Shown piece by piece: positions 54,789 through 62,826 of a stretch of 62,826 nt of DNA. This stretch comes from Acidimicrobiia bacterium (lineage in GTDB: Bacteria > Actinomycetota > Acidimicrobiia > Acidimicrobiales > MedAcidi-G1). Where the stretch lies: the NCBI GenBank assembly GCA_012959995.1, contig DUCC01000018.1:1-62826 (forward strand). The letters run 5' to 3'. Below the pieces are notes generated by a model. That model did not search any database, had not been told where the DNA came from, and saw nothing but the letters and a program-made list of their open reading frames with translations. The first letter of the stretch is position 1. Each line of letters begins with the position of its first letter. Both the position numbers and the translations under genes were made by a program.

Positions 54789-57700
54789 TGCCTCGCCGCA
54801 ACGATATATCCAGCATCCTGATCATCGGGTCAGGGCCCATCGTGATCGGACAAGCCTGCGAGTTCGATTACTCCGGAACCCAAGCCTGCCAGGTGCTACG
54901 CCAAGAGGGCTACCGAGTAATTTTGGTGAACTCCAACCCAGCCACCATCATGACCGACCCCGGTTTCGCCGACGCCACCTACATAGAACCCCTGCGCCTC
55001 GACGTACTCACCCGCATAATTGAAAAAGAAAAACCCGACGCCCTACTGCCCACCATGGGCGGCCAAACAGCCCTCAACCTGGCCATGGAACTCGTGGAAG
55101 CCGGGGTATTAGAAGACAACAATGTGGAACTCATCGGGGCCCGAGCCGAAGCCATCGCCACCGCAGAAGACCGGCAACTCTTTAAAGAAGCCATGATCGA
55201 AATTGGCCTCCAAGTGCCGGACTCTGGAGTAGCACACAACATGGAACAAGCCGAAAAAGTAATTGGTGAAATCGGCCTCCCGGTAGTTATCCGCCCCGCC
55301 TACATTTTGGGAGGGAAAGGCACCGGCATCGCCGCCACCCCCGAAGAATTCACCAAAATGGCACAAAACGGCTTAGATGCCAGCCCCATAACCGAAATCT
55401 TGATCGAAAAATCCATCGCTGGATGGAAAGAATACGAGCTCGAAGTAATGCGTGACCACGCCGATAACTGCGTGGTGGTTTGCTCCATCGAAAACGTTGA
55501 CCCCATGGGGGTCCACACCGGCGACTCCATCACCGTGGCCCCCGCCCAAACCCTTAGCGATGTCGAATATCAAGAAATGCGTGACGCCTCGTTCGCCTGC
55601 CTCCGCCGAGTAGGCGTCGAAACCGGCGGCTCAAACGTGCAGTTCGCCGTCAACCCCGCCAACGGGCAACAAGTAGTCATCGAAATGAACCCTCGAGTCA
55701 GCCGTTCGTCGGCGCTGGCCTCAAAAGCAACCGGTTTTCCCATCGCCAAAATAGCGGCCCGCCTCGCCGTCGGTTACACCCTGGACGAAATACCCAACGA
55801 CATCACCAAAAAAACACCAGCGGCCTTTGAACCATCCATCGACTATGTAGTAACCAAAATCCCCCGCTGGGCCTTCGAAAAATTCCCCGGGACCTCCGGC
55901 GTACTCGGAACAGCCATGCAATCAGTAGGGGAGGCCATGGCCATCGGACGAACCTTCCCCGAGTCACTACAAAAAGGCTTACGTTCGCTAGAAAACGGAC
56001 GCTTGGGACTCAACGCTGACCCCGCTGAAGAAGCCTTAAACGACCTCGACGACAATGCACTACGGGCCGCAGCAAAAATCGCTACCCCGGGGCGAATTTT
56101 TCAACTGGAAGCTTTGCTACGGCGGGGCTACACCGTGGACCAAGTAAACGCCGACACCGCCGTAGACCCGTGGTTCCTCGACCAAATGTTGGCCATCACC
56201 GAAGAGCGTGCCCACCTGGAAACCCGCACCGCCCACGACCTCAGCGCCCCAGACTGGAAACGAGCCAAACAACTCGGCTTTTCTGACGCCCAACTGGCCT
56301 ACCTCTGGAAAGACGACGAACTAACCGTACGAGCAGCCCGCCAAGCGGCTGGGGTGCACCCCACTTTTAAGACCGTAGACACCTGCGCCGCCGAATTCGC
56401 CGCCGACACCCCCTACCACTACTCAGCGTGGGAAGACGAAGACGAAGTGCGCCCCGCCGATCGCCCCAAAGTTATGATTTTAGGCTCTGGACCAAACCGC
56501 ATCGGCCAAGGCATCGAGTTTGATTACTGCTGCGTCCACGCCAGCTACGCCCTCGGCGAAGCCGGTTACGAAACCATCATGGTGAACTGCAACCCCGAAA
56601 CGGTGTCCACCGATTACGACACCAGCGACCGGTTGTATTTTGAGCCACTGACCTTCGAAGACGTGACCAACATTATTGAAGCCGAACAACCCGTCGGCAT
56701 CATCGTGTCTCTCGGCGGCCAAACCCCGCTAAAACTGGCCGGAGAACTTCCTCAGGAACTCATCGCCGGCACCAGCCCACGCTCCATCGATCTAGCCGAA
56801 GACCGGGAACTCTGGAACGCTCTATGCGAAGAACTGGAAATACCCCAACCTCCCGGAGGCACAGCCGTTGACTTAGCCGGGGCACAAAAGATCGCCGACC
56901 AAGTGGGCTTCCCAGTCTTAGTACGACCTTCCTATGTTTTAGGTGGCCGAGCCATGGAAATCGTTTACGACCACCACCAACTCGAACGAGCCATGGACCA
57001 ACTCTTAGCCTTCGGCAGTTTGGGCATCGAAGGTGGACTATCCGCAGAACGCCCAGTTCTGGTGGACCGGTTCTTAGAAGAAGCCACCGAAGTAGACGTG
57101 GACGCCATACGCGACAACACCGGGGCAGCCATAATCGGTGCCGTCATGGAACACGTGGAAGAAGCGGGAATACACAGCGGAGACAGCGCTTGCGTAATCC
57201 CACCGCCATACCTTTCTGACTCGGTAATCCAGCGCATTGAAAAAACCACCTTGCGTATCGCCGAAGCACTCGAAGTCTGTGGCCTCATCAACGTGCAGTT
57301 CGCCGTAAAAGGCGAAGAAATCTACGTGATCGAAGCCAACCCGCGGGCCTCTCGAACCGTGCCCTTCGTAGCCAAAGCCACCGGGGTGCCACTTGCCAAA
57401 GTAGCCAGCCGAGTCATGATGGGCGCCACCCTGGCCGAACTTCGTACCGAAGGACTCTTGGTGGACCGAATTGTCGGCGACCATATTTCAGTCAAAGAAG
57501 CCGTGCTGCCCTTTAACCGATTCCCCGAAGCCGACCCGGTTCTGGGACCCGAAATGCGTTCCACCGGAGAAGTCATGGGCATCGACCTCACCACCGGTTT
57601 AGCGTTCGCCAAATCGCAGATCGCCGCCGGGGGAGCGATGCCCGAAGAAGGCACCGTGTTCATGTCGCTGGCCGACCGAGACAAAGCCACCGGCTTAGAA

Positions 57701-58093
57701 GCAGCCCGCGGCCTGGTTGCTTTAGGGCTCGCCATCGTGGCCACCAAAGGCACCGCGGTATACCTTGAAGAACATGGAGTACCGGTAGCCGAAGTGGTAG
57801 CCAAACTCCACGAAGAAGGCACCGACGCCGTAGAACTCATTCGCTCAGGAGCAATCCAACTGGTGGTCAACAGCCCCCACGGACGCGGCCCCCGAGCCGA
57901 CGGCGACCACATTCGTGGAGCAGCCGGCGCCCAAGGCATACCCCTGCTGACCACCGCTTCGGCCGCCGTGGCCGCCGCCCGAGGCCTCCACGACTGGCAG
58001 ACCTACCCCCTAGCGGTACGCACCCTGCAGGAATACCACCAAGGCATAACTAAAGACCAAGCACTCGCAGGACCGGACAACGCATCGGCATGA
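54788..58093 (+). CDS. carB: Carbamoyl-phosphate synthase large subunit
   Basis: 1101 residues, the full duplicated architecture. Half one opens with [21 protein letters not shown] and has its ATP-grasp around residues 120-400; half two repeats it ([20 protein letters not shown] near 557 onward); the allosteric MGS-like domain fills the last 150 residues ([10 protein letters not shown]...). It makes carbamoyl phosphate for pyrimidines and arginine; UMP feedback is expected in the C-terminal domain. Overlaps pyrD by 4 bp. Confidence 0.97.
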   Translation: MPRRNDISSILIIGSGPIVIGQACEFDYSGTQACQVLRQEGYRVILVNSNPATIMTDPGFADATYIEPLRLDVLTRIIEKEKPDALLPTMGGQTALNLAMELVEAGVLEDNNVELIGARAEAIATAEDRQLFKEAMIEIGLQVPDSGVAHNMEQAEKVIGEIGLPVVIRPAYILGGKGTGIAATPEEFTKMAQNGLDASPITEILIEKSIAGWKEYELEVMRDHADNCVVVCSIENVDPMGVHTGDSITVAPAQTLSDVEYQEMRDASFACLRRVGVETGGSNVQFAVNPANGQQVVIEMNPRVSRSSALASKATGFPIAKIAARLAVGYTLDEIPNDITKKTPAAFEPSIDYVVTKIPRWAFEKFPGTSGVLGTAMQSVGEAMAIGRTFPESLQKGLRSLENGRLGLNADPAEEALNDLDDNALRAAAKIATPGRIFQLEALLRRGYTVDQVNADTAVDPWFLDQMLAITEERAHLETRTAHDLSAPDWKRAKQLGFSDAQLAYLWKDDELTVRAARQAAGVHPTFKTVDTCAAEFAADTPYHYSAWEDEDEVRPADRPKVMILGSGPNRIGQGIEFDYCCVHASYALGEAGYETIMVNCNPETVSTDYDTSDRLYFEPLTFEDVTNIIEAEQPVGIIVSLGGQTPLKLAGELPQELIAGTSPRSIDLAEDRELWNALCEELEIPQPPGGTAVDLAGAQKIADQVGFPVLVRPSYVLGGRAMEIVYDHHQLERAMDQLLAFGSLGIEGGLSAERPVLVDRFLEEATEVDVDAIRDNTGAAIIGAVMEHVEEAGIHSGDSACVIPPPYLSDSVIQRIEKTTLRIAEALEVCGLINVQFAVKGEEIYVIEANPRASRTVPFVAKATGVPLAKVASRVMMGATLAELRTEGLLVDRIVGDHISVKEAVLPFNRFPEADPVLGPEMRSTGEVMGIDLTTGLAFAKSQIAAGGAMPEEGTVFMSLADRDKATGLEAARGLVALGLAIVATKGTAVYLEEHGVPVAEVVAKLHEEGTDAVELIRSGAIQLVVNSPHGRGPRADGDHIRGAAGAQGIPLLTTASAAVAAARGLHDWQTYPLAVRTLQEYHQGITKDQALAGPDNASA

Positions 58094-59010
58094 CGGTAAA
58101 CCTCGCTACTCGCCTCGGCTCAGTGGAGTTACCCAACCCGGTAATGACCGCCTCGGGTACCGCCGGACACAGCACCGAACTGGCGCGCCACCTGGACTTG
58201 GCGAGCCTTGGCGCCGTGGTCACCAAATCGCTGCACGTCAACCCATGGGCCGGAAACCCAGCCCCCCGAGTGCACGCCACCGCCTCCGGCATGATCAACA
58301 GCGTGGGGCTTCAAGGCCCCGGGGTGCAAGCCTGGCTCGACCAAGAACTTCCCGCCCTAGAAGCCACCGGCGCCCGAGTAGTGGCCAGCATTTGGGGGCG
58401 CACCGTAGAAGAATTCACCCAAGCAGCCCAAGCACTGGCCTCCGCCCCTCCAAGCGTGGTGGCGGTCGAGGTGAACGCTTCTTGTCCGAACCTAGAAGAC
58501 CGCACCAACCTTTTTGCCCACTCCACCGAAGCCACCAGCGCCGTAGTGGCCGCCGCCGTAGCAGCCACCGGACGCCCCTGCTGGGCCAAACTCAGCCCCA
58601 ATACCCCCCTGCTGCCCGACGTGGCCGACGCAGCAGCCCAAGCCGGCGCCCAAGCAGTCACCGTGGCCAACACACTGCTGGGTATGGCTATCGACCCCGA
58701 AACTCGACGACCCCGATTAGGAGCAGGACGAGGGGGGTTGTCTGGCCCCGCCATACGCCCCATCGCCGTGCGAGCGGTCTACGACACTTTTGCCGCCCAT
58801 CCCGACCTGCCTATAATCGGCGTCGGAGGTATCGCCACCGGGGAAGACGCCGTGGAGTTCCTTTTAGCCGGAGCCTCCGCCGTTCAAGTAGGGACCGCTA
58901 CCTTTGCCAACCCCCGAGCCACCCAAAACGTTTTAAACGAACTCACCAAATGGTGTACCGCCCACAACGTCAACCATCTCAGCGAACTAATCGGAGCAGC
59001 CCATGACTGA
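58090..59010 (+). CDS. pyrD: Dihydroorotate dehydrogenase, class 1B catalytic subunit type
   Basis: 306 residues. [18 protein letters not shown] and [20 protein letters not shown] match the class 1B (PyrDB) pattern; the catalytic base is C132 in VEVNASCPN, as in class 1 enzymes, where class 2 has Ser. There is no N-terminal membrane helix, also against class 2. Class 1B enzymes work with the iron-sulfur flavoprotein PyrK and NAD; no pyrK gene is in this operon or window. The start overlaps carB (ATGA). Confidence 0.9.
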   Translation: MTVNLATRLGSVELPNPVMTASGTAGHSTELARHLDLASLGAVVTKSLHVNPWAGNPAPRVHATASGMINSVGLQGPGVQAWLDQELPALEATGARVVASIWGRTVEEFTQAAQALASAPPSVVAVEVNASCPNLEDRTNLFAHSTEATSAVVAAAVAATGRPCWAKLSPNTPLLPDVADAAAQAGAQAVTVANTLLGMAIDPETRRPRLGAGRGGLSGPAIRPIAVRAVYDTFAAHPDLPIIGVGGIATGEDAVEFLLAGASAVQVGTATFANPRATQNVLNELTKWCTAHNVNHLSELIGAAHD

Positions 59011-59728
59011 AGAAGCACTCGACGACCTCGACCAAGGCGAAGTTCCCGCCGAAATACGCGCTCGTTTGGCTCTGGCCCTCGACATTGATGACGTGGTAGC
59101 AGCCCGACGCATGGCCAACGATCTCGACGAATTTTTTGGCACCATAAAAATTGGTTTAGAGCTTTACACCGCCGCCGGACCCGATGTGTTAGCAGGCTTT
59201 GTCACCAACGGCTGGGACGTTTTTGCCGACCTCAAATTGCACGACATTCCCACCACGGTAGAGCGAGCAGCCCGGGTAGTGGGGTCGCTCGGTGCGCGCT
59301 GGCTCACCGTGCATACCGCCGGAGGCGAAGCGATGCTCCGGGCCGCCGTAGAAGGTTTAGCAGCCGGATCAGCCGGGCTAGAAGGACCACCACCCGGTGT
59401 ATTAGGGGTCACCGTGCTAACCAGTGACGAACTCAACGACCCGAACCTCTTAACCGAACGCACGGCACTGGCCGCCGCTACTGGCTGCGCCGGAATAATT
59501 TGCGCCGCCCCTGACTTGCCCCTGACCGCCCCCTGGGCTGAACAACTCACCCGGGTGGTTCCCGGTACCCGTTTACCAGGGGCCGACACCCATGACCAAA
59601 CACGAGTCACCGACCCGCGCACAGCGCTAAACAACGGAGCCGACCTCTTAGTTATCGGGCGAGGGGTCACGGCAACCCCAGAACCCATCTTGGCGGCCGC
59701 AGAATTAGTAGGCCATCTTTTGGGGTGA
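59003..59728 (+). CDS. pyrF: Orotidine 5'-phosphate decarboxylase
   Basis: 241 residues, TIM barrel of the E. coli-like subfamily. LALALDIDD starts the barrel; the catalytic D76-x-K78-xx-D81 lies in ADLKLHDIPTT; IKIGLELYTAAG and the phosphate-binding VIGRGVTATPEP follow. It produces UMP, the effector of PyrR. It overlaps pyrD by 8 bp and ends the pyr operon. Orotate phosphoribosyltransferase (pyrE) is not in the window. Confidence 0.95.
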   Translation: MTEEALDDLDQGEVPAEIRARLALALDIDDVVAARRMANDLDEFFGTIKIGLELYTAAGPDVLAGFVTNGWDVFADLKLHDIPTTVERAARVVGSLGARWLTVHTAGGEAMLRAAVEGLAAGSAGLEGPPPGVLGVTVLTSDELNDPNLLTERTALAAATGCAGIICAAPDLPLTAPWAEQLTRVVPGTRLPGADTHDQTRVTDPRTALNNGADLLVIGRGVTATPEPILAAAELVGHLLG

Positions 59729-59736
59729 TTTCACCC
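59723..59736 (+). terminator. Small hairpin at the pyrF stop codon
   Basis: GGGTG and CACCC pair over an ATTT loop across the pyrF TGA; CTTTT follows 6 nt later. A weak candidate end of the pyr transcript. Confidence 0.3.
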
Positions 59737-59754
59737 GCCGGCCTTTTGGGACGC

Positions 59755-59760
59755 TAAAGT
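59755..59760 (+). promoter_or_regulatory. -10-like TAAAGT for mihF
   Basis: TAAAGT, 7 nt, then the mihF ATG, with no Shine-Dalgarno in the 39-bp gap. Confidence 0.55.
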
Positions 59761-59767
59761 CCGTGCC

Positions 59768-60082
59768 ATGGCAGGACTTCCTCAACTAACCGACGAACAA
59801 CGACGAGCCGCTTTGGCCAAAGCCACCGAAGCTCGCCAAGCACGAGCCGAAATAAAAGAGCTTCTCAAAATGGGTTCGCTTACCTTTCCTGAACTGCTCG
59901 ACCGGGCCGACAACGACCCGATCCTGGCCAAAATGAAAGTCAAAGCGGTGCTGCAGTCTTTACCTAAATTAGGAAAAGTGAAAGCTAAGCGCACCATGGA
60001 AGAAGTAGGGATCAGCGAAAGCCGTCGCTTACGAGGCTTAGGCAAACAACAACGAGCCGACCTGCTTGCTCGTTTTTCTTAA
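59768..60082 (+). CDS. mihF: Integration host factor, actinobacterial type
   Basis: 104 residues, mostly helical. LPQLTDEQRRAALAKATEARQARAE and MKVKAVLQSLPKLGKVKAKRTMEEVGI, ending in a helix-two-turn-helix with SRRLRGLGKQQRADLLARF, are the mIHF/sIHF hallmark, restricted to actinobacteria. It is a nucleoid-associated DNA-binding protein, unrelated in sequence to enterobacterial IHF. The mihF-gmk-rpoZ order is conserved in the phylum. Length matches the family's short form. Confidence 0.95.
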   Translation: MAGLPQLTDEQRRAALAKATEARQARAEIKELLKMGSLTFPELLDRADNDPILAKMKVKAVLQSLPKLGKVKAKRTMEEVGISESRRLRGLGKQQRADLLARFS

Positions 60083-60087
60083 CTGCG

Positions 60088-60645
60088 ATGGCTGAGTCGG
60101 TGAAGGCTCCGTTGCTGGTTGTTCTCTCGGGGCCAGGAGGCGTCGGCAAAGGAACGCTAGCCACCGCACTTATCGCCGCCGACCCAAAGCTGACGCTCAG
60201 CCGTTCTTGGGCCACCCGGCCTCGCCGTAAAGATGACGTAGCGGACGCCTACGTGTTCGTTTCTGAACAAGACTTTTTGGCACACCGCAACCAGCAAGGC
60301 TTTCTGGAGTGGAACAAGTTTTTAGACCACTACTACGGAACCCCCGTGCCCGACCCGACGGCAAAACAAGATTTGTTGCTGGAAATCGATGTGGCCGGGG
60401 GGCGACAAGTGCTGGACCATCAACCCGACGCGCTCATGATTTTTGTTGAAGCGCCCAGCGAAGCAGAACAACGCCGCCGCTTATTGTCTCGGGGCGACGA
60501 CCCTACTCAAGCAGCAAAACGCATTGCCGAAGGAAAACGAGAGACCCAAGAAGCAAAAGATTTGGGATACTCCTTCATCACCAATGACCATTTAGCGCAA
60601 ACGGTGACAGAAGTTAAAGGATTGATTAACGAAAAACGCGGCTAG
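60088..60645 (+). CDS. gmk: Guanylate kinase
   Basis: 185 residues. P-loop GPGGVGKG at 15-22, SRSWATRPRRKDDVADAYVFV for GMP recognition, FLEWNKFLDHYYGTPVPD and LLEIDVAGGRQVLD. It converts GMP to GDP. Starts 5 bp after mihF without a clear Shine-Dalgarno. Confidence 0.94.
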   Translation: MAESVKAPLLVVLSGPGGVGKGTLATALIAADPKLTLSRSWATRPRRKDDVADAYVFVSEQDFLAHRNQQGFLEWNKFLDHYYGTPVPDPTAKQDLLLEIDVAGGRQVLDHQPDALMIFVEAPSEAEQRRRLLSRGDDPTQAAKRIAEGKRETQEAKDLGYSFITNDHLAQTVTEVKGLINEKRG

Positions 60646-60703
60646 AAGCAGGCCGAGAAGGGAGGGAACGATTGCCCTTTCTGGTACCGTTTACCCTCGT
60701 TCA

Positions 60704-60721
60704 TGGTGCAAAACTGCACCA
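60704..60721 (+). other. Hairpin upstream of rpoZ
   Basis: TGGTGCA and TGCACCA form a 7-bp stem with an AAAC loop in the 103-bp gap between gmk and rpoZ, the longest gap in the window. No U-run follows. It could be an operator-like inverted repeat or a leader hairpin. Confidence 0.35.
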
Positions 60722-60748
60722 ACCATCAACGCACACTGAGGTATTCTT

Positions 60749-61105
60749 GTGAAGGGCCACGACACCCTAGTTAACCCTGAAATTGAAGGGCTTTTAGAGC
60801 GAGCAGACTCTAAATTTAAGTTGGTAGTGCTGAGCTCAAAACGAGCCCGTCAAATCAACGCTTACTTTGGTCAACTGGGTGAAGGTTTGGGTTCTACCAT
60901 TCCTCCTCAAATTACCTCCACGGCCCGCAAGCCTCTCTCCATAGCTTTTGAAGAAATGGATGCCAACAAAATCATTTCGGTAGACGTGGTAGAAGAAGAA
61001 GAGCCCAGCGAAGAAGAACTGCTGGCCATCGCCGCTATGGAAGCAGAAGCAGCCGAAGAAGACGGCGAAGAAACTGCCGACCAAGACGGCGACCAGAGCG
61101 CCTAA
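60749..61105 (+). CDS. rpoZ: DNA-directed RNA polymerase subunit omega
   Basis: 118 residues. LVNPEIEGLLERADSKFKLVVLSSKRARQINAY is the conserved omega core that clamps the beta-prime C-terminus, followed by ITSTARKPLSIAFEEM and a long acidic tail (EEEEPSEEELL...). GTG start. Assembly factor of RNA polymerase and, in some bacteria, part of a ppGpp site. Followed closely by coaBC and metK as in mycobacteria. Confidence 0.94.
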   Translation: MKGHDTLVNPEIEGLLERADSKFKLVVLSSKRARQINAYFGQLGEGLGSTIPPQITSTARKPLSIAFEEMDANKIISVDVVEEEEPSEEELLAIAAMEAEAAEEDGEETADQDGDQSA

Positions 61106-61118
61106 AACTGGGCGACCG

Positions 61119-62342
61119 ATGGGAACACTCGACGGTCGCCGCATCGTCCTTGGGGTCACCGGGGGCATAGCCGCTTACAAAGCGGTAGAAGTATGCCGCC
61201 GCCTCGTGGACGCCGGGGCGCACGTATCGCCCATCTTGACCAACGCAGCACAACGCTTCATTGGCAAAACCACCTTCGATGCCCTGGCATCAGAAAAAGC
61301 ACAAACCTCGCTTTGGGATGAAGAAAGCCCGATCCCGCACACCTTGCTGGGACAAAACGCAGACCTGATCGTGGTTTGCCCGGCTACCGCTCGGTTGCTG
61401 GCCGATTACCGTATGGGTCGCTCGGCCGACCTCTTGACGGCCACCTTGTTGGCCACCCGAGCCCCCGTGATGGTTTGCCCGGCCATGCACACCGAAATGT
61501 GGGAACAGCCAGCAGTGCAAGAAAACGTAGCCATCTTGGCCCAACGCGGCGTAGAAATCGTCGCCCCCGAAAAAGGCCGACTAGCCGGAGGCGACAGCGG
61601 CGAAGGACGGCTGGCTGACCCAGTAAACATTTTGGCGACCGTTGAACGCTTGTTGGGGGCACAAGCACCACAAAAAGATTTAGACGGATTACAGATTTTA
61701 GTAACCGCCGGCGGCACCCGCGAACCCATTTGCCCAGTGCGCTACTTGGGGAACCGATCCTCCGGAAAACAAGGCCACGCCATAGCAGCCCAAGCAGCGG
61801 CCCGAGGCGCCCAAGTGATTTGTGTTACCACCGAAGCCGACCAAGCACCCCAGCACCCACAAATAACCGTGCAAGCAGTGGACACGGCCGCCCAAATGGC
61901 GTCAGCCGTTTTTGAAGCCGCACCACAAAGCGATGTCGTGGTTATGGCCGCCGCCGTAGCGGACTTCACCCCGGTGGCGGTAGCCGAACAAAAAATAAAA
62001 AAGAGCACCGGAACCCCAGAAATTCTTCTCCAACCCACGGTAGACATATTGGCCACCTTGGGCGCCCAGCGATCCCCCAGCCAAGTACTGGTGGGTTTCG
62101 CCGCAGAAACAAGCGACCTAGTTGAAAACGCCGCCAAAAAACTTGCCGCCAAAGGCGTAGACCTGATGGTGGCCAACGATGTGGCCGCCGACCAAGTGGG
62201 GTTTGGCCACGACACCAATGCTGTAGTAATTTTAAGTGACGCCGAAAACAGCGAAGAAGTACCCTTGGCCAGCAAAACAGAAATCGCCAACGCAGTACTT
62301 GATGCGGCCCTAAAGACTCTTCACCAAAATTCAAAAAATTAA
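61119..62342 (+). CDS. coaBC: Bifunctional phosphopantothenoylcysteine decarboxylase/phosphopantothenate-cysteine ligase
   Basis: 407 residues. The N-terminal flavoprotein CoaC half has VLGVTGGIAAYKAVEVCRRL, VVCPATARLLA and CPAMHTEMWEQPAVQ. The C-terminal CoaB half has ILVTAGGTREPICPVRYLGNRSSGKQG, VVMAAAVADF, KIKKSTG and VGFAAET. Together they perform two steps of coenzyme A synthesis. Starts 13 bp after rpoZ. Confidence 0.96.
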   Translation: MGTLDGRRIVLGVTGGIAAYKAVEVCRRLVDAGAHVSPILTNAAQRFIGKTTFDALASEKAQTSLWDEESPIPHTLLGQNADLIVVCPATARLLADYRMGRSADLLTATLLATRAPVMVCPAMHTEMWEQPAVQENVAILAQRGVEIVAPEKGRLAGGDSGEGRLADPVNILATVERLLGAQAPQKDLDGLQILVTAGGTREPICPVRYLGNRSSGKQGHAIAAQAAARGAQVICVTTEADQAPQHPQITVQAVDTAAQMASAVFEAAPQSDVVVMAAAVADFTPVAVAEQKIKKSTGTPEILLQPTVDILATLGAQRSPSQVLVGFAAETSDLVENAAKKLAAKGVDLMVANDVAADQVGFGHDTNAVVILSDAENSEEVPLASKTEIANAVLDAALKTLHQNSKN

Positions 62343-62351
62343 GAGGACACC

Positions 62352-62826
62352 ATGAACAAAAAATGGACGTTCACTTCGGAGTCCGTCTCCGAAGGGCACC
62401 CCGACAAAATGGCCGACCAAATTTCGGACACCATTTTGGATGCCATGTTGCAAGAAGACGCCGAAAGCCGAGTGGCCTGCGAAACCCTCATCACCACCGG
62501 GCTAGTGGTAATCGCCGGCGAAGTCACCTGCGACGGATACGTAGACATCCCTCGCCTCGTACGCGACACCATCAAAGAAATCGGTTACGACCGTGAAGAC
62601 TTCGGCTTCGACGGCGAAACCTGCGGCGTCATGGTCACCCTGGACGCTCAATCGCCCGACATTGCTCAAGGAATTGACAAATCTGAAGAAACCCGTACCG
62701 GAAGCACCCAAACCGACTTAGACAGCCAAGGGGCCGGCGACCAAGGAATGATGTTCGGGTACGCCTGCGATGAAACCGACGTGCTGATGCCCCTGCCCAT
62801 CCAACTAGCCCACCGCATGGCTGAAA
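62352..62826 (+). CDS. metK: S-adenosylmethionine synthetase, N-terminal part (cut by window end)
   Basis: First 158 codons; the gene continues past the right edge. [21 protein letters not shown] contains the ATP-binding H16; the [15 protein letters not shown] strand, the [11 protein letters not shown] region and the flexible loop [12 protein letters not shown] with the conserved Asp follow. AGAGGA sits 5 nt before the ATG, so this gene is translated from a leadered message. It makes SAM from methionine and ATP, the upstream half of the cycle served by SahH. Confidence 0.96.
   Translation, partial: MNKKWTFTSESVSEGHPDKMADQISDTILDAMLQEDAESRVACETLITTGLVVIAGEVTCDGYVDIPRLVRDTIKEIGYDREDFGFDGETCGVMVTLDAQSPDIAQGIDKSEETRTGSTQTDLDSQGAGDQGMMFGYACDETDVLMPLPIQLAHRMAE

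Noticed and set aside
62343-62351. SAM riboswitch before metK
   Set aside because: Only 9 bp separate coaBC from metK, holding part of a Shine-Dalgarno.
1-62826. tRNA or rRNA genes, CRISPR arrays, insertion sequences, att sites
   Set aside because: None seen: genes are packed almost end to end and no gap is large enough for rRNA or a transposon; no tRNA-like cloverleaf was noticed in the gaps.

Overview
The window reads as a dense, IS-free housekeeping segment of an actinobacterial chromosome. I count 61 protein genes (two cut by the window ends), no tRNA or rRNA gene, no CRISPR array and no mobile element. No gap without a gene exceeds about 105 bp. Markers of Actinomycetota are a coenzyme F420 gene (cofD), the PgsA-PatA-PimA phosphatidylinositol-mannoside cluster, the actinobacterial integration host factor (mihF), a GT2/DUF5719 pair and a gene order that closely follows Mycobacterium tuberculosis. 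The queA-tgt pair, which to my knowledge mycobacteria lack, and the moderate G+C suggest an early-branching class such as Acidimicrobiia; that placement is inference.

Layout. 1-2117 (minus strand): rmd-gmd-cofD, GDP-deoxymannose sugars and F420. 2210-6825 (plus): a giant membrane GT2 and a secreted DUF5719 protein. 6848-9205 (minus): ftsH and a membrane-anchored thioredoxin. From 9283 to the end every gene is on the plus strand: CPBP protease, a polytopic membrane protein, a GtrA-GT2 fusion, manB-trm112-manA, sahH, udk, comF, the PIM cluster, a dead M48-like protein, a DUF3048 lipoprotein, pdxST, yebC-ruvCAB, queA-tgt, yajC-secDF, rel, hisS-aspS, rarA, alaS, ruvX-mltG, aroE-prepilin peptidase-aroKBQ, pepQ-efp-nusB, the pyr operon (pyrRBC-carAB-pyrDF), then mihF-gmk-rpoZ-coaBC-metK.

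How genes connect. ManA and ManB make mannose-1-phosphate, so GDP-mannose probably feeds Gmd/Rmd (deoxysugars), PimA (mannolipids) and the polyprenol-type GT2. SahH and MetK are two parts of the methyl cycle. AroE/K/B/Q cover four shikimate steps. The pyr operon encodes the UMP pathway and its regulator.

Regulation. Sixteen starts have a TANNNT hexamer 6-9 nt upstream, as expected for leaderless mRNAs. The pyr operon has a PyrR-binding hairpin followed by an intrinsic terminator that lies inside the apparent pyrR reading frame.

Points that stand out: the pyr leader architecture, a tRNA-guanine transglycosylase lacking all three zinc cysteines, a catalytically dead M48 homologue, a large hairpin after rel, and a strong compositional asymmetry between the strands suggesting that most of these genes lie on the lagging strand.
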